Positions 17,583-26,244 of a stretch of DNA of 64,000 nt are shown in pieces. The translations under genes and the position numbers were made by a program. Under the pieces are notes generated by a model. It was given only the letters and a program-made list of their open reading frames with translations, was not told where the DNA came from and did no database searches. This stretch comes from Cognatishimia activa (GTDB lineage: Bacteria > Pseudomonadota > Alphaproteobacteria > Rhodobacterales > Rhodobacteraceae). The stretch is taken from NCBI RefSeq assembly GCF_017798205.1, contig NZ_CP060010.1, forward strand, positions 558,001 to 622,000. The letters are read 5' to 3'. The stretch's first letter is position 1; each line of letters opens with the position of its first letter.

Positions 17583-17615
17583 TTGCGACAGCGTGAATTT
17601 GTTCTATATTTGTTC
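17583..17615 (+). promoter_or_regulatory. LexA-controlled promoter: GTTC-N7-GTTC operator over the -10 box
   Basis: GTTCTATATTTGTTC (17601-17615) is an exact match to the alphaproteobacterial LexA box GTTC-N7-GTTC. A TATATT hexamer (17605-17610) lies between the half-sites, and TTGCGA (17583-17588) is 16 bases upstream, so operator and -10 overlap. The predicted transcription start falls at about 17617-17618, the first base of the next ATG. Confidence 0.85.
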
Positions 17616-17617
17616 TT

Positions 17618-18022
17618 ATGACACATCATCCGCCCCGCCCCTTGTCTGCAGACACAGATTGGCCGCGCCCGCCCTCGGCGATCATGGCGCGCCAACTGGT
17701 TCTGCCACCGCAAGGCGCGCGGGTGACAGTGGCCGGTCTGGTGATCCTGAGGCAGCGGCCGGGCACCGCCAATGGGGTGATCTTTCTGACGCTTGAGGAT
17801 GAGACCGGCGTGGTGAATATCGTCGTCTGGCGCAAGATCTATGAGGCCTTCAGGCGCGCGGTCATCGCAGGGCGACTCTTGCGCATCACTGGGCGTATTC
17901 AGCGCGAAAATAACGTGACCCATGTGATTGCCGAGCACATTGAGGACATCTCGCCCATGCTAGATCAGTTGGTGCAGCCGGGACTCACCTGGAAGGCCGA
18001 TGTCGAGACCCCCGCGCAATAG
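17618..18022 (+). CDS. Stand-alone OB-fold protein homologous to the C-terminus of error-prone DNA polymerase DnaE2
   Basis: The 134 residues match the OB-fold tail of DnaE2 from the ARVTVAGLVILRQRPGT segment (about residues 33-49) through GVIFLTLEDETGVVNIVVW (about 52-70) to the LRITGRIQRE and HVIAEHIEDISPML strands. No polymerase domain precedes it, and upstream is the ferredoxin gene on the other strand. It is either a relict of an imuA-imuB-dnaE2 cassette or a free single-strand DNA-binding domain. The frame is intact and codon use looks normal, so it is called a gene rather than a pseudogene. If transcription starts at about 17617, the mRNA is leaderless; an internal ATG at 17683 is an alternative start. 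Confidence 0.82.
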   Translation: MTHHPPRPLSADTDWPRPPSAIMARQLVLPPQGARVTVAGLVILRQRPGTANGVIFLTLEDETGVVNIVVWRKIYEAFRRAVIAGRLLRITGRIQRENNVTHVIAEHIEDISPMLDQLVQPGLTWKADVETPAQ

Positions 18023-18078
18023 AGCTTTTGACGCGCCTTAAAACGCGGTAAAAAGGGAAAAACCGCGAAGGCGAGCAG

Positions 18079-18621
18079 ATGAGACCTAAGCCACTCTTGA
18101 TTGGCGTATTGGCAACAGCCCTTTGGGGCTGCGAAGAGGTCGTGCCTGATTTCGCCTCGGGTCTCGCGGGATTTAACGAACCCGAAGTCGTGCTGGAGCA
18201 TCAGCCAGGCCCACCCGGCGCGCGGCCCGGCAGTTGCTGGGGGAAATCGATCCGGCCTGCGGTGATTGAAACGGTGCAAGAGCAGATCCTGGTGCAACCT
18301 GCCGAGCTGATGGCGGATGGCTCTGTCCTGACGCCTGCGATCTATCGCACAGAAACGCAGCAACGCATCGTCACGCCCCGGCGTGAGACCTGGTTTGAGA
18401 CCCCCTGCCCTGAGGACCTGACGCCCGAGTTCATCGCCTCGGTTCAACGGGCACTGCAAGTGCGTGGAGCCTATCGGGGGCCAATCAATGGCCAGATGGA
18501 TGCGCGCACCCGTGCGGGGATCCGGCGGTATCAGTCGGCCAATGGGCTCGACTCGGGGCTTTTGTCCTCAGAGACAGGTCGACAACTTGGTTTGATCTCG
18601 ACCAACCGAACCGACCAATAA
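18079..18621 (+). CDS. Exported peptidoglycan-binding-domain protein
   Basis: A 180-residue protein with a short signal ending in LWGC, a weak lipobox (Trp at -2 is unusual). The C-terminal half is a PG_binding_1 domain: FIASVQRALQVRGAYRGPIN, then DARTRAGIRRYQSANGL and SSETGRQLGLI (residues about 115-175). The middle is Pro/Gly-rich with a QEQILVQPAELMADGS segment and two cysteines. Likely anchored in the outer membrane or periplasm and bound to murein. It is convergent with degP and shares a terminator with it. Confidence 0.85.
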   Translation: MRPKPLLIGVLATALWGCEEVVPDFASGLAGFNEPEVVLEHQPGPPGARPGSCWGKSIRPAVIETVQEQILVQPAELMADGSVLTPAIYRTETQQRIVTPRRETWFETPCPEDLTPEFIASVQRALQVRGAYRGPINGQMDARTRAGIRRYQSANGLDSGLLSSETGRQLGLISTNRTDQ

Positions 18622-18650
18622 AAAAGGCGCCACTTAGGGCGCCTTTCTTG
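18621..18650. terminator. Bidirectional intrinsic terminator between the PG-binding gene and degP
   Basis: A perfect 9-bp stem (AAAGGCGCC 18623-18631 with GGCGCCTTT 18638-18646) with a 6-base loop lies between two convergent genes. The A run on one side and T run on the other fit use in both directions. Confidence 0.9.
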
Positions 18651-18666
18651 TGAGTTTGTTTCGGGC

Positions 18667-20136
18667 TTATTCGTCAAGCGCCAGAGCGACAAACCGTGGC
18701 TCGCCACCGCGACGCACCAGCAAGAGGATCGACTTGCGACCTGCTTCTTCAGCCTCGGCCACACGTGCATCCAGATCAGACACAGAGACCACCTTTTGCT
18801 GGCTCGCCTCGGTGATCACATCACCGGCGCGCATGCCTTTTTCATAGGCTTTGGACAGCTCATCAACATTGGTGATCACCAGACCTTCAGCGCCTTCGTC
18901 CAGACCAAGCTCTGTGCGCAGCTCTTCGGTCATTGGAGTAACGGTCAGGCCAAGCATGTCTTTCTCGGTTGGCTCTTCAGGCGTCACAGGTTGGGCTGCT
19001 GGCACAGCGGCTTCGGCCTCTTCGCGACGACCCAGGGTCACCAGAAGCGTCTGCGTCTTGCCACCTCGCAGAACGATCACGCGAACGGCTTTGCCAACAG
19101 CCGTGTTGCCAACAGTGCGAACCAGGCCGCGCACGTCCTCAACGTCTGTGCCGTCAAAGGTCAGGATCACGTCACCGGATTCAATACCCGCATCCTTTGC
19201 AGGACCGTCCGGCACATCGGTGACCATCGCGCCGGCAGCGGTCTCAAGACCTTCGACTGCGCCGATCATATCTTCGGTCACGTCCTGAATACGAACACCC
19301 AGCCAGCCACGGCGGGTCTCGCCGAACTCTTGCAGCTGGTCGACCACATTGGTCACAACGTTGGACGCCATAGAGAAACCGATGCCAATCGAGCCCCCGT
19401 TTGGAGACAGGATCGCGGTGTTCACGCCGATCACTTCGCCATCCATGTTGAACAGTGGGCCACCAGAGTTGCCGCGGTTGATCGCAGCGTCGGTCTGAAT
19501 GAAGTCATCGTAGGAACCCGACAAAGCACGGTTGCGCGCCGAAATGATACCGGCAGAGACAGAGAAGCCCTGACCCAGCGGGTTACCCACGGCCATGACC
19601 CAGTCCCCAACACGCGCTACATCGCTGTCGCCAAAGCTGACAAACGGCAACGGCGTGTCGCTTTCGACTTTGAGAACCGCGATGTCGGTATTCGGATCTT
19701 TACCGATCACAGTGGCAGGGAGCTCTTCGCCAGAGAAGAACTCGACCAGGATCTCATCCGCGCCTTCGATGACGTGGTTGTTGGTGACGACAAAGCCATC
19801 CTCAGAGATCACGAACCCGGCGCCCAAAGCGGCGCTACGGCGGGGGCGGTTTTGATCGCCCTGGCCCTGACGGTCCTGAAATTCACGGAAGAAATCCTCA
19901 AACGGGCTGCCTTCGGGCACGATGCCCTGCGGGCCGGATCGGCTGGCGACCACAGTTGAGGTGGAAATATTGACCACAGCCGGGCTGACCTCTTCGACAA
20001 GGTCGGCAAGGCTATCGGGGCGGGCTTGGGCCACGAGGGTTTGGGCCAGAATAAACATAAGCGCGAGGGCCGAGAGCCACAAAGCGCGCATCTGGCTGAT
20101 GTTTTGAACGGGTGCGGAAACAGCGATTGGTTTCAC
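18667..20136 (-). CDS. degP: Periplasmic serine endoprotease DegP/HtrA (Do family)
   Basis: A 489-residue trypsin-like protease/chaperone of the periplasm. The signal peptide ends at VAQA near residue 38. Catalytic residues are H121 in TNNHVIEG, D151 in NTDIAVLK and S224 in RGNSGGPL. Two PDZ domains follow (about residues 275-365 and 395-480), the first containing RRGWLGVRIQDVT. GTG 20136 is chosen for its AGGAG ribosome site 7 bases upstream; ATG 20091 would shorten the signal. It lies downstream of hflKC and DUF2065 in the conserved Rhodobacterales order, here interrupted by an opposite-strand gene and with its own upstream region. Confidence 0.96.
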   Translation of the reverse strand: MKPIAVSAPVQNISQMRALWLSALALMFILAQTLVAQARPDSLADLVEEVSPAVVNISTSTVVASRSGPQGIVPEGSPFEDFFREFQDRQGQGDQNRPRRSAALGAGFVISEDGFVVTNNHVIEGADEILVEFFSGEELPATVIGKDPNTDIAVLKVESDTPLPFVSFGDSDVARVGDWVMAVGNPLGQGFSVSAGIISARNRALSGSYDDFIQTDAAINRGNSGGPLFNMDGEVIGVNTAILSPNGGSIGIGFSMASNVVTNVVDQLQEFGETRRGWLGVRIQDVTEDMIGAVEGLETAAGAMVTDVPDGPAKDAGIESGDVILTFDGTDVEDVRGLVRTVGNTAVGKAVRVIVLRGGKTQTLLVTLGRREEAEAAVPAAQPVTPEEPTEKDMLGLTVTPMTEELRTELGLDEGAEGLVITNVDELSKAYEKGMRAGDVITEASQQKVVSVSDLDARVAEAEEAGRKSILLLVRRGGEPRFVALALDE

Positions 20137-20513
20137 CTAAAAACTCCTTTTGGATTTCTGCTCCTGAGTGCCGTGTCCCCGAAACGCGACAATCTTAGAT
20201 GTAACATAGGACAAATTAATTGCTGCACAACTTTACCCACCTTCCTTCAACAGCCCGTGAGCGGAATTGTGAAGGTTTGGTGACACAAGTAACTTTTTCT
20301 TGATCGTATGTAAAAAGTCTCCAAGACTTGTAGCCATGTAAACTTACGAATACCCGGCCCCAGCCATAAGTAGCGCGGAGCCAGTCCCGTTTCCCCCTCA
20401 GTCAACGTGAACCCAGTGCTGTTTCGTTTAAAAACGAGGCCTGGAACGAGCCAAGTCATCACGAAACATCTATGTGTCCGTCTTTGGCCCGCCCCTGCAG
20501 AGAGGCTTATACT
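20137..20513. other. Intergenic region between degP and the 20514 gene
   Basis: This 377-base stretch separates two divergent genes. It contains the degP ribosome site, a palindrome TCGTTTAAAAACGA near 20425-20438 and a GAGAGG just before the 20514 start. An antisense frame overlaps it without recognisable content. Promoters must lie here, but I could not fix their hexamers. No RNA gene is evident. Confidence 0.4.
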
Positions 20514-20837
20514 ATGTACGAGTGGTATATTAAGAAACTGAACGAATTCATCCAGGTTACGCGCTATTGCCGCCACCCGGTGATCGAAGCACATCTGGTG
20601 CTCACACACTCTGCGACACATGAATACCTTGGCAGTGGAGACCCGCAGTCCAAGAAAGCCCTGGACCACGTCATTCGGCTAAGCGCGGAACAGGCCATGC
20701 GGGAAGGATTGGACGCCACGGCGGAACAACTTCTGGCAGCAGCGGATATGTTGGAGACTGAGGGCCAAAAAACAGCAGATATTATCGCGCTGCACTTCCC
20801 TGACTTCAGCCGCACAACCGCTCAGAGCGCCCCATAA
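20514..20837 (+). CDS. Conserved-looking hypothetical protein, cytosolic, helical
   Basis: A 107-residue, probably all-helical protein (MYEWYIKKLNEFIQVTRY, then long amphipathic stretches with Ala/Leu/Glu) without signal or membrane segment. ATG 20514 follows GAGAGG. It is on the strand opposite to its neighbours and sits between DUF2065 and degP, two genes that normally adjoin. No family is recognised. The coding call rests on codon pattern, ribosome site and lack of a better frame. Confidence 0.6.
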   Translation: MYEWYIKKLNEFIQVTRYCRHPVIEAHLVLTHSATHEYLGSGDPQSKKALDHVIRLSAEQAMREGLDATAEQLLAAADMLETEGQKTADIIALHFPDFSRTTAQSAP

Positions 20838-20903
20838 ACAGCCACACATTGTGACATCTGGGGTGGGGGTTTGACGCCCCTAGTTTCTGCGGCGCGCTCA
20901 GCG

Positions 20904-21098
20904 CTAGCCAAATTGACGCGCCATCACGATCACAACGACTCCCAACGCCAGAACCAATATTCCGATCTGTCGCCGCTGCGCTATGGAGAGGCTTTGCAGC
21001 GCCTTAAGCAGCTCTTCAATAAGCGAAGGGGCCAGTGCATAAACCAGCCCCTCCAGAATTAAAACCAGCCCGAGGGCCAAGAGGATCGTTTCGATCAT
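20904..21098 (-). CDS. DUF2065 (YjeT-like) small membrane protein
   Basis: A 64-residue protein with two transmembrane helices (residues about 4-24 and 45-60) and the DUF2065 features LVLILEGLVYALAP and a Q-R-R-Q-I-G turn. The start overlaps the end of hflC by 4 bases (ATGA), indicating translational coupling. DUF2065 proteins commonly follow hflC in proteobacteria, and a role with the HflKC/FtsH complex is plausible but unproven. Confidence 0.9.
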   Translation of the reverse strand: MIETILLALGLVLILEGLVYALAPSLIEELLKALQSLSIAQRRQIGILVLALGVVVIVMARQFG

Positions 21099-21976
21099 TG
21101 GGTTCCGAGGTCGGATTTCAGATAGTTAAAGAACTCGGAATCTGGCGAGATCACCATGGTCGAGTTGCCTTCAAGCAAAGACGCGCGATAGGCCGCGAGG
21201 CTGCGATAGAACTGGAAGAACTCGGCATCGGCACCATAGGCCTCAGCAAAGATCGCGTTCCGGTTCGCATCCGCTTCACCGCGGATGATTTCCGCATCAC
21301 GGCGCGCATCCGAGGTCAGCTCGACCACAGTACGATCCGCTTGCGCACGGATCCGCTGCGCGGCTTCTTGACCACGGGCCCGCTCATCGGTCGCTTCCCG
21401 TTCACGTTCCGCCCGCATACGTGCGAAAGTCGCGTCAAGGTTTTCACGCGGCAGGTCAGTGCGTTTCAGACGCACGTCGATGACCTCGAGGCCCAGCGCC
21501 TCGGCGTCGCGGATCGCGCCATTGCGGATCCGCAGCATCAGAGCAGCCCGGTCAGAGCTGAGGATGTCGTTAGACGATACCGAACCCAGAATTTCCCGTG
21601 TTTGGGAGCGCAGGATCGAATCCAGACGACGGCCCGCCACCGCAATGGATTGATCGCCCGCCGCACCGGTCGCCTGACGGAACTGGTTCACGTCAGCAAT
21701 CCGATACCGCGCGAAGGCGTCCACAACCAGACGACGGTCATCCAGAGGCGTGACTTCGATCGGATCAAGGTCACGGCTGAGGATACGGTCGTCATAGTAA
21801 ACGACCTCTTGGATCAGAGGCAGTTTGAACGCCAAACCCGGGTCTTCTTTGACGTCGACAACGCGACCAAATTGCAGAACCAGCGCTTTTTGGCGTTCAT
21901 CCACGATAAAGATCGAGGACAGTGCGGTCAGCAGGGCAACGGCCAGAACGGCCAGCAAAGCTACAGAACGAGTCAT
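21095..21976 (-). CDS. hflC: FtsH protease modulator HflC
   Basis: A 293-residue SPFH/prohibitin-domain protein with an N-terminal membrane anchor (residues about 5-22) and periplasmic SPFH domain (VDERQKALVLQFGRVV, later DVRLKRTDLP). A long Ala/Arg/Glu helix (AEREREATDERARGQEAAQRIRAQ region) forms the coiled-coil that packs with HflK. The HflKC complex encloses and regulates FtsH. Its ATG overlaps the hflK stop by 1 base. Confidence 0.96.
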   Translation of the reverse strand: MTRSVALLAVLAVALLTALSSIFIVDERQKALVLQFGRVVDVKEDPGLAFKLPLIQEVVYYDDRILSRDLDPIEVTPLDDRRLVVDAFARYRIADVNQFRQATGAAGDQSIAVAGRRLDSILRSQTREILGSVSSNDILSSDRAALMLRIRNGAIRDAEALGLEVIDVRLKRTDLPRENLDATFARMRAEREREATDERARGQEAAQRIRAQADRTVVELTSDARRDAEIIRGEADANRNAIFAEAYGADAEFFQFYRSLAAYRASLLEGNSTMVISPDSEFFNYLKSDLGTQ

Positions 21977-23124
21977 CAGTTGTTGCTCCCTTTGCGCAGT
22001 TCATTCAGAGGCAGATATGGCACGACCCCTTGGTCGCCACCGGCGGCATCGTCGATGATCACTTTATCGACGCGGCCCAGAACCTCTTCCATGGTTTCGA
22101 TGTACAGACGTTTGCGTGTCACCTCAGGTGCCTTGCGGTATTCTTCCAGAACGGCAGAGAAACGGCTCGCTTCACCTTCCGCTTGGTTGACCACTTGGGC
22201 ACGATAGGCTTCGGCTTCTTCGAGAACCTGCGCTGCTTCACCACGTGCGCCCGCGAGGACAGCGTTGGCATAGGCGTCAGCTTCTTTCTGGGTCCGGTCA
22301 CGTTCCTGCTCAGCGGCCTGAACGTCACGGAAAGCGTCAATCACCTGAGTTGGCGGGTCGGCTTTGTCAAAGTTCACACGGACGATGTTGACGCCGGAGT
22401 CATAGCTATCAAGCGTCGACTGGATCAGATCCTGCAAACGCTCCGCAATGGACGCACGATCCCGGTTGAGGATCGGAGCCAGATCGGACTGCGCAATAAT
22501 CTCACGCATCGCCGATTCAGACACGGCGCGGATGGTCAGCTGCGCGTCACGCAGGTTGAACAGGAATTTCTGCGCATCGTTGATGTTCCAAACCACCTGG
22601 AAATCGATGTCGACGATGTTTTCGTCACCAGTCAGCATCAGACCCGCATCAGAGCCACGTTGACCAACACCGATATCTTCGGTCTGTTCGCGGGTCACCG
22701 GAATGACCTCGGCGGTCACAACTGGCCATGGCGCAAAGTTCAGACCCGGTTGTCCGGTCGAAGAGTACTCACCCAAGAAGAGCTCAACAGACTGCTCTTC
22801 TGGACGAACAGTGTAAAAGCTGTTCCACACCCAGAAGATGCCAATTAGGGCGATAATACCCAAGGTCATAACACCACGACCCGGGGTCGGAAGATCTCCG
22901 CCACCGCCAGAGCCGCCGGACTGGCCAGAGCCGCCGCGACCGCCCATCAGAACGCGCAGCTGGTCCTGACCCTTTTTCATCAGGTCATCAATATCGGGGA
23001 TTTGGGGCTGGTCATCGGGACGACGACCGCCGTTTCCGCGATTGCCGCTCCCATTGTTGCCACCGCGGTTCCCACCGCCGTTGTTGCCGCCGCCCCCCCA
23101 GGGGCCGCCAGAATTGCCTGCCAT
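21976..23124 (-). CDS. hflK: FtsH protease modulator HflK
   Basis: A 382-residue SPFH/prohibitin-domain partner of HflC. The N-terminus is a Gly/Asn-rich tract typical of HflK (residues 1-65), followed by a membrane segment (about 85-101) and the SPFH domain with FYTVRPEEQSVELFLGEY. Later segments include AVSESAMREIIAQSDLAPIL and the ARGEAAQVLEEAEAY coiled coil, then YRKAPEVTRKRLYIETME. It sits directly after gor with about 80 bases between and is coupled to hflC. Confidence 0.95.
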   Translation of the reverse strand: MAGNSGGPWGGGGNNGGGNRGGNNGSGNRGNGGRRPDDQPQIPDIDDLMKKGQDQLRVLMGGRGGSGQSGGSGGGGDLPTPGRGVMTLGIIALIGIFWVWNSFYTVRPEEQSVELFLGEYSSTGQPGLNFAPWPVVTAEVIPVTREQTEDIGVGQRGSDAGLMLTGDENIVDIDFQVVWNINDAQKFLFNLRDAQLTIRAVSESAMREIIAQSDLAPILNRDRASIAERLQDLIQSTLDSYDSGVNIVRVNFDKADPPTQVIDAFRDVQAAEQERDRTQKEADAYANAVLAGARGEAAQVLEEAEAYRAQVVNQAEGEASRFSAVLEEYRKAPEVTRKRLYIETMEEVLGRVDKVIIDDAAGGDQGVVPYLPLNELRKGSNN

Positions 23125-23204
23125 AAAGGTCTATCCCTTTCTCATCATAAAAGGCCTGACACTAAACTGTGCAATGTGTCAGGAAAATCAACCCATGCGC
23201 CCCA

Positions 23205-24560
23205 CTATCCGGTGCGCACAGGGGCTTTCATTGTGACTAATTCCTCAGACATGGTCGGGTGAACGGCCACGGTCCGATCAAAGTCTTCTTTTGTTGCACC
23301 CATCTTCACGGCGATGCCCGCAAGCTGGATCATCTCGCCCGCGCCGGGGGCCACGATGTGACAGCCCAGAACCTTGCGGGTGGCTTGGCTTACGATCAGC
23401 TTCATGAGGACACGCTCGCTGCGACCTGCGAAAGACTGCTGCATCGGTTTGAACGAGGTCGCATAGACCTCAATCGGCTCTTGCTCGCAGGCCTCTTCCT
23501 CAGAAAGGCCAATGGTGCCCATTTCCGGCTGCGTGAAGATCGCAGTTGGGATCAGCTCGTGATCAGGCTTCGTCGGATTGCCCTTAAAGACAGTTTCCAC
23601 AAAGGCCATGCCTTCGCGGATCGCCACAGGGGTGAGGTTCACACGGTCGGTGACGTCTCCGATGGCGTAGACAGACGGCACTTTCGTCTGGCTATAGTCG
23701 TCCACCAAGATTTCACCTTTGCGACCCAGCTCGATACCCAGCGCCTCAAGGCCAAGGTCATTCGAATTCGGAGACCGGCCTGTCGCAAACATCACCTGAT
23801 CAAAGAGCTGTTCATCGCCATTGGTGGCTTTGACCCAGATCTTGTCGCCTTCTTTACGCATCTCAAGCACGTTGGTGCCGAGTTTCACATCGACTCCACG
23901 TTGGCACATTTCTTCACAAACCAACCCACGCGCTTCATCATCAAAGCCACGCAGGATTTGCGCACCGCGGTAATATTGCGTGGTCTTGACTCCAAGCCCG
24001 TTCATGATGCCGGCGAATTCAGAAGCAATATAGCCGCCGCCCACGATCAGGATCGATTCAGGCAATTTCTCCAGATGAAAGATCTCATTGCTGGAGATGC
24101 CGAGTTCCGCACCCGGCAGATCCGGCCAGACCGGACGGCCACCGGTGGCAATCAGAATATGTTTCGCAGTTTTCGTGGTGCCATCGGCCAGTTCAACCGT
24201 ATGGGCATCCGCGAGTTTCGCGCGCTGATCAAAGCTCTCGACACCGCTGTTTTTCAGCAGGTTGCGATAGATGCCCTCAAGGCGATCCAGTTCCGCATGC
24301 AGCTTGCCTTTAAAGGCATCCCAATTGAACGCACCGGGCTGAATATCCCATCCATAGCTCTGCGCGTCCTCGACCATGCCGGAATATTCGCTGGCAAAGA
24401 CCATCAGTTTCTTAGGCACACAGCCCCGGATCACGCAGGTGCCGCCATAGCGGTCCTCTTCTGCCAAAGCCACTTTCGCGCCCTCAGCCGCCGCCACACG
24501 CGCGGCTCTTACGCCACCGGAGCCACCGCCGATGACAAAGAGATCATAGTCAAAACTCAT
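23205..24560 (-). CDS. gor: Glutathione-disulfide reductase
   Basis: NADPH-dependent reduction of GSSG. The 451-residue flavoprotein has FAD-binding GGGSGGVRAAR (11-21), the redox pair C42-x4-C47 in GGTCVIRGCVPKK, the NAD(P)-binding GGGYIASEFAG (near 173), the FAD-contact YAIGDVTDRVNLTPVA and the C-terminal HPT with the catalytic His. Separation from dihydrolipoamide and mercuric reductases rests on the close fit to plant-type/alphaproteobacterial GRs. It is 9 bases after rpiA on the same strand. Confidence 0.94.
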   Translation of the reverse strand: MSFDYDLFVIGGGSGGVRAARVAAAEGAKVALAEEDRYGGTCVIRGCVPKKLMVFASEYSGMVEDAQSYGWDIQPGAFNWDAFKGKLHAELDRLEGIYRNLLKNSGVESFDQRAKLADAHTVELADGTTKTAKHILIATGGRPVWPDLPGAELGISSNEIFHLEKLPESILIVGGGYIASEFAGIMNGLGVKTTQYYRGAQILRGFDDEARGLVCEEMCQRGVDVKLGTNVLEMRKEGDKIWVKATNGDEQLFDQVMFATGRSPNSNDLGLEALGIELGRKGEILVDDYSQTKVPSVYAIGDVTDRVNLTPVAIREGMAFVETVFKGNPTKPDHELIPTAIFTQPEMGTIGLSEEEACEQEPIEVYATSFKPMQQSFAGRSERVLMKLIVSQATRKVLGCHIVAPGAGEMIQLAGIAVKMGATKEDFDRTVAVHPTMSEELVTMKAPVRTG

Positions 24561-24569
24561 ATTAGGTCC

Positions 24570-25358
24570 TTAGTCCGCAAGATCTGAGAACACGTTTTCG
24601 CTCTCGACGAAATCCAGCATATTCTCTTCTATCGTGCCTGCATTTATGTCGCGCACTTCGACTCTTCCATCCCCATAACCGATCACAACTCTGTCACAGA
24701 TGTCGATGAAAAGGCCATTTTCCACGACGCCCGGCATTTGGTTCAAGACCATCGCGGTTTGTTGAGGATTGCCGATCCGCTTAAGGTGAAGATCCAAGAT
24801 ATGGTTGCCCTCATCCGTCACAAAGGGTGTATCGCCATTCATGCGAAGAGTAGATTTACGCGCCAGTACGTCGAGCGACACCAGCGTTTCTTCAATCAAC
24901 GCCTGCGTGGTCTGCCAGCCAAAGGGAATAAGCTCGACCGGCAAGGGGAACTGGCCCAGCGTCTCAACTTCTTTGCCGGCGTCCGCGATGACGATCATCT
25001 GATCTGAGGCGGTTGCCACGATCTTTTCCTGCAACAGTGCACCGCCGCCGCCTTTGATGAGGTTCAGATCGCCATCAAACTCATCCGCGCCATCAATGGT
25101 GATATCCAGCCACTTCGCAGCATCAAGGCTCACGACCTCAATCCCGACCTCGCGCGCGAGCTTCGCTGTGCGGGTCGATGTCGGAACGCCTTTGATCTTA
25201 AGTCCCTCGTCACGCACCAGCTCACCCAGACAGCGCACCATCCAAGCTGCCGTCGATCCGGTCCCAAGCCCCACGCGCATCCCGTCTTCGACAAATTCGA
25301 CAGCTTTCTTCGCAGCAACGAATTTCGCCTTATCAATCGGAGAGAGTTCGGTGGACAT
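24570..25358 (-). CDS. rpiA: Ribose-5-phosphate isomerase A
   Basis: Interconverts ribose 5-phosphate and ribulose 5-phosphate in the pentose phosphate pathway. The 262-residue protein shows GLGTGSTAAWMV near the N-terminus, the TIDGADEFD catalytic segment and the LIKGGGGALLQEKIVA segment. ATG 25358, preceded by GGAG, is the start; the frame's first Met would include the ribosome site. It heads the rpiA-gor-hflKC run. Confidence 0.96.
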   Translation of the reverse strand: MSTELSPIDKAKFVAAKKAVEFVEDGMRVGLGTGSTAAWMVRCLGELVRDEGLKIKGVPTSTRTAKLAREVGIEVVSLDAAKWLDITIDGADEFDGDLNLIKGGGGALLQEKIVATASDQMIVIADAGKEVETLGQFPLPVELIPFGWQTTQALIEETLVSLDVLARKSTLRMNGDTPFVTDEGNHILDLHLKRIGNPQQTAMVLNQMPGVVENGLFIDICDRVVIGYGDGRVEVRDINAGTIEENMLDFVESENVFSDLAD

Positions 25359-25548
25359 TGGCAGCTCCATCAATACCTGTTGCTAAGGTTATAAGTGCAA
25401 AAAGACCCGCTTGCGAGGGGCATTTAACGAGGAATTCCGCCTCATTGGGAAGAGCGTGCAACGAGCAGGTGGAAACCCCGTCTTGTTTCCGATAGGAAAC
25501 GTCGCAAATCACCGTATTTGAGTGACAGAATCTGACTAAATTCAATCT

Positions 25549-26244
25549 ATGACAACAGCCTATCGCCTTCACTATGCGCCGGACAATGCGTCCCTGATTA
25601 TTCGCCTCGCTCTTTTAGAGCTAGAGGTGCCGTTTGAATGCGCTCTGCTGGATCGCGAAACGCGGGCGCATAAATCAGCGGAGTATCTGGCGTTGAACCC
25701 GGCCGGGCGCATTCCGGCTTTGGAAACGCCCGATGGCGTGATGTTTGAAACCGGAGCGATCCTCTTGTGGCTGGCGGACAAACATCAGGCGCTGTTCCCA
25801 AAGGCAGATGATCCCGCGCGGGCACATGCGCTGAAGTGGCTCTTTTATGTGTCAAACACACTGCATGCGAATTTGAACCTGCGGTTTTATCCGGATCAAT
25901 ATACCAGCGAGGCCCACGAGGCCCTGCGCGCCGGCGCTGTCGAAAACATCAAACACGCCTTCTCTTTGCTCAATGACGTCGCGGGTGAAGGGCATGCTTG
26001 GTTTAATGGCCCCGAGGTCAGCATCCTTGACCTCTATGTCGCGGCAACCCTGCGCTGGTCCCAAATCTACCCGTCCAAAGACTACCGCCAGATCACTGCT
26101 GACGCTTGGCCGCACCTTCAGCAGATGGTGCAACGCCTAGAAACCCGCGCCTCTGTCACAGAGCTCATCAAAGCCGAAGGCCTCGGTCAGAAGCCTTTCA
26201 GCCACCCCGAAAACTTCTACATGTACCAAAGTGAGACCGCCTGA
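25549..26244 (+). CDS. Glutathione S-transferase family protein
   Basis: A 231-residue GST with a thioredoxin-like N-terminal domain (LHYAPDNASLIIRLALLE, LNPAGRIPALETPDG with the cis-Pro, then FETGAILLWLAD) and a helical C-terminal domain. The active-site residue is probably the Ser/Asn of PDNAS. Family class is unclear. Its stop overlaps the sdaA start by 1 base (TGATG), so the two are coupled, an unusual pairing that may reflect serine or dehydroalanine-related thiol chemistry, or be accidental. Confidence 0.88.
   Translation: MTTAYRLHYAPDNASLIIRLALLELEVPFECALLDRETRAHKSAEYLALNPAGRIPALETPDGVMFETGAILLWLADKHQALFPKADDPARAHALKWLFYVSNTLHANLNLRFYPDQYTSEAHEALRAGAVENIKHAFSLLNDVAGEGHAWFNGPEVSILDLYVAATLRWSQIYPSKDYRQITADAWPHLQQMVQRLETRASVTELIKAEGLGQKPFSHPENFYMYQSETA

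Noticed and set aside
20247-20669. 140-codon minus-strand frame over the 20137-20513 gap.
   Set aside because: No domain, poor composition, and it overlaps the better-supported 20514 gene and its ribosome site.
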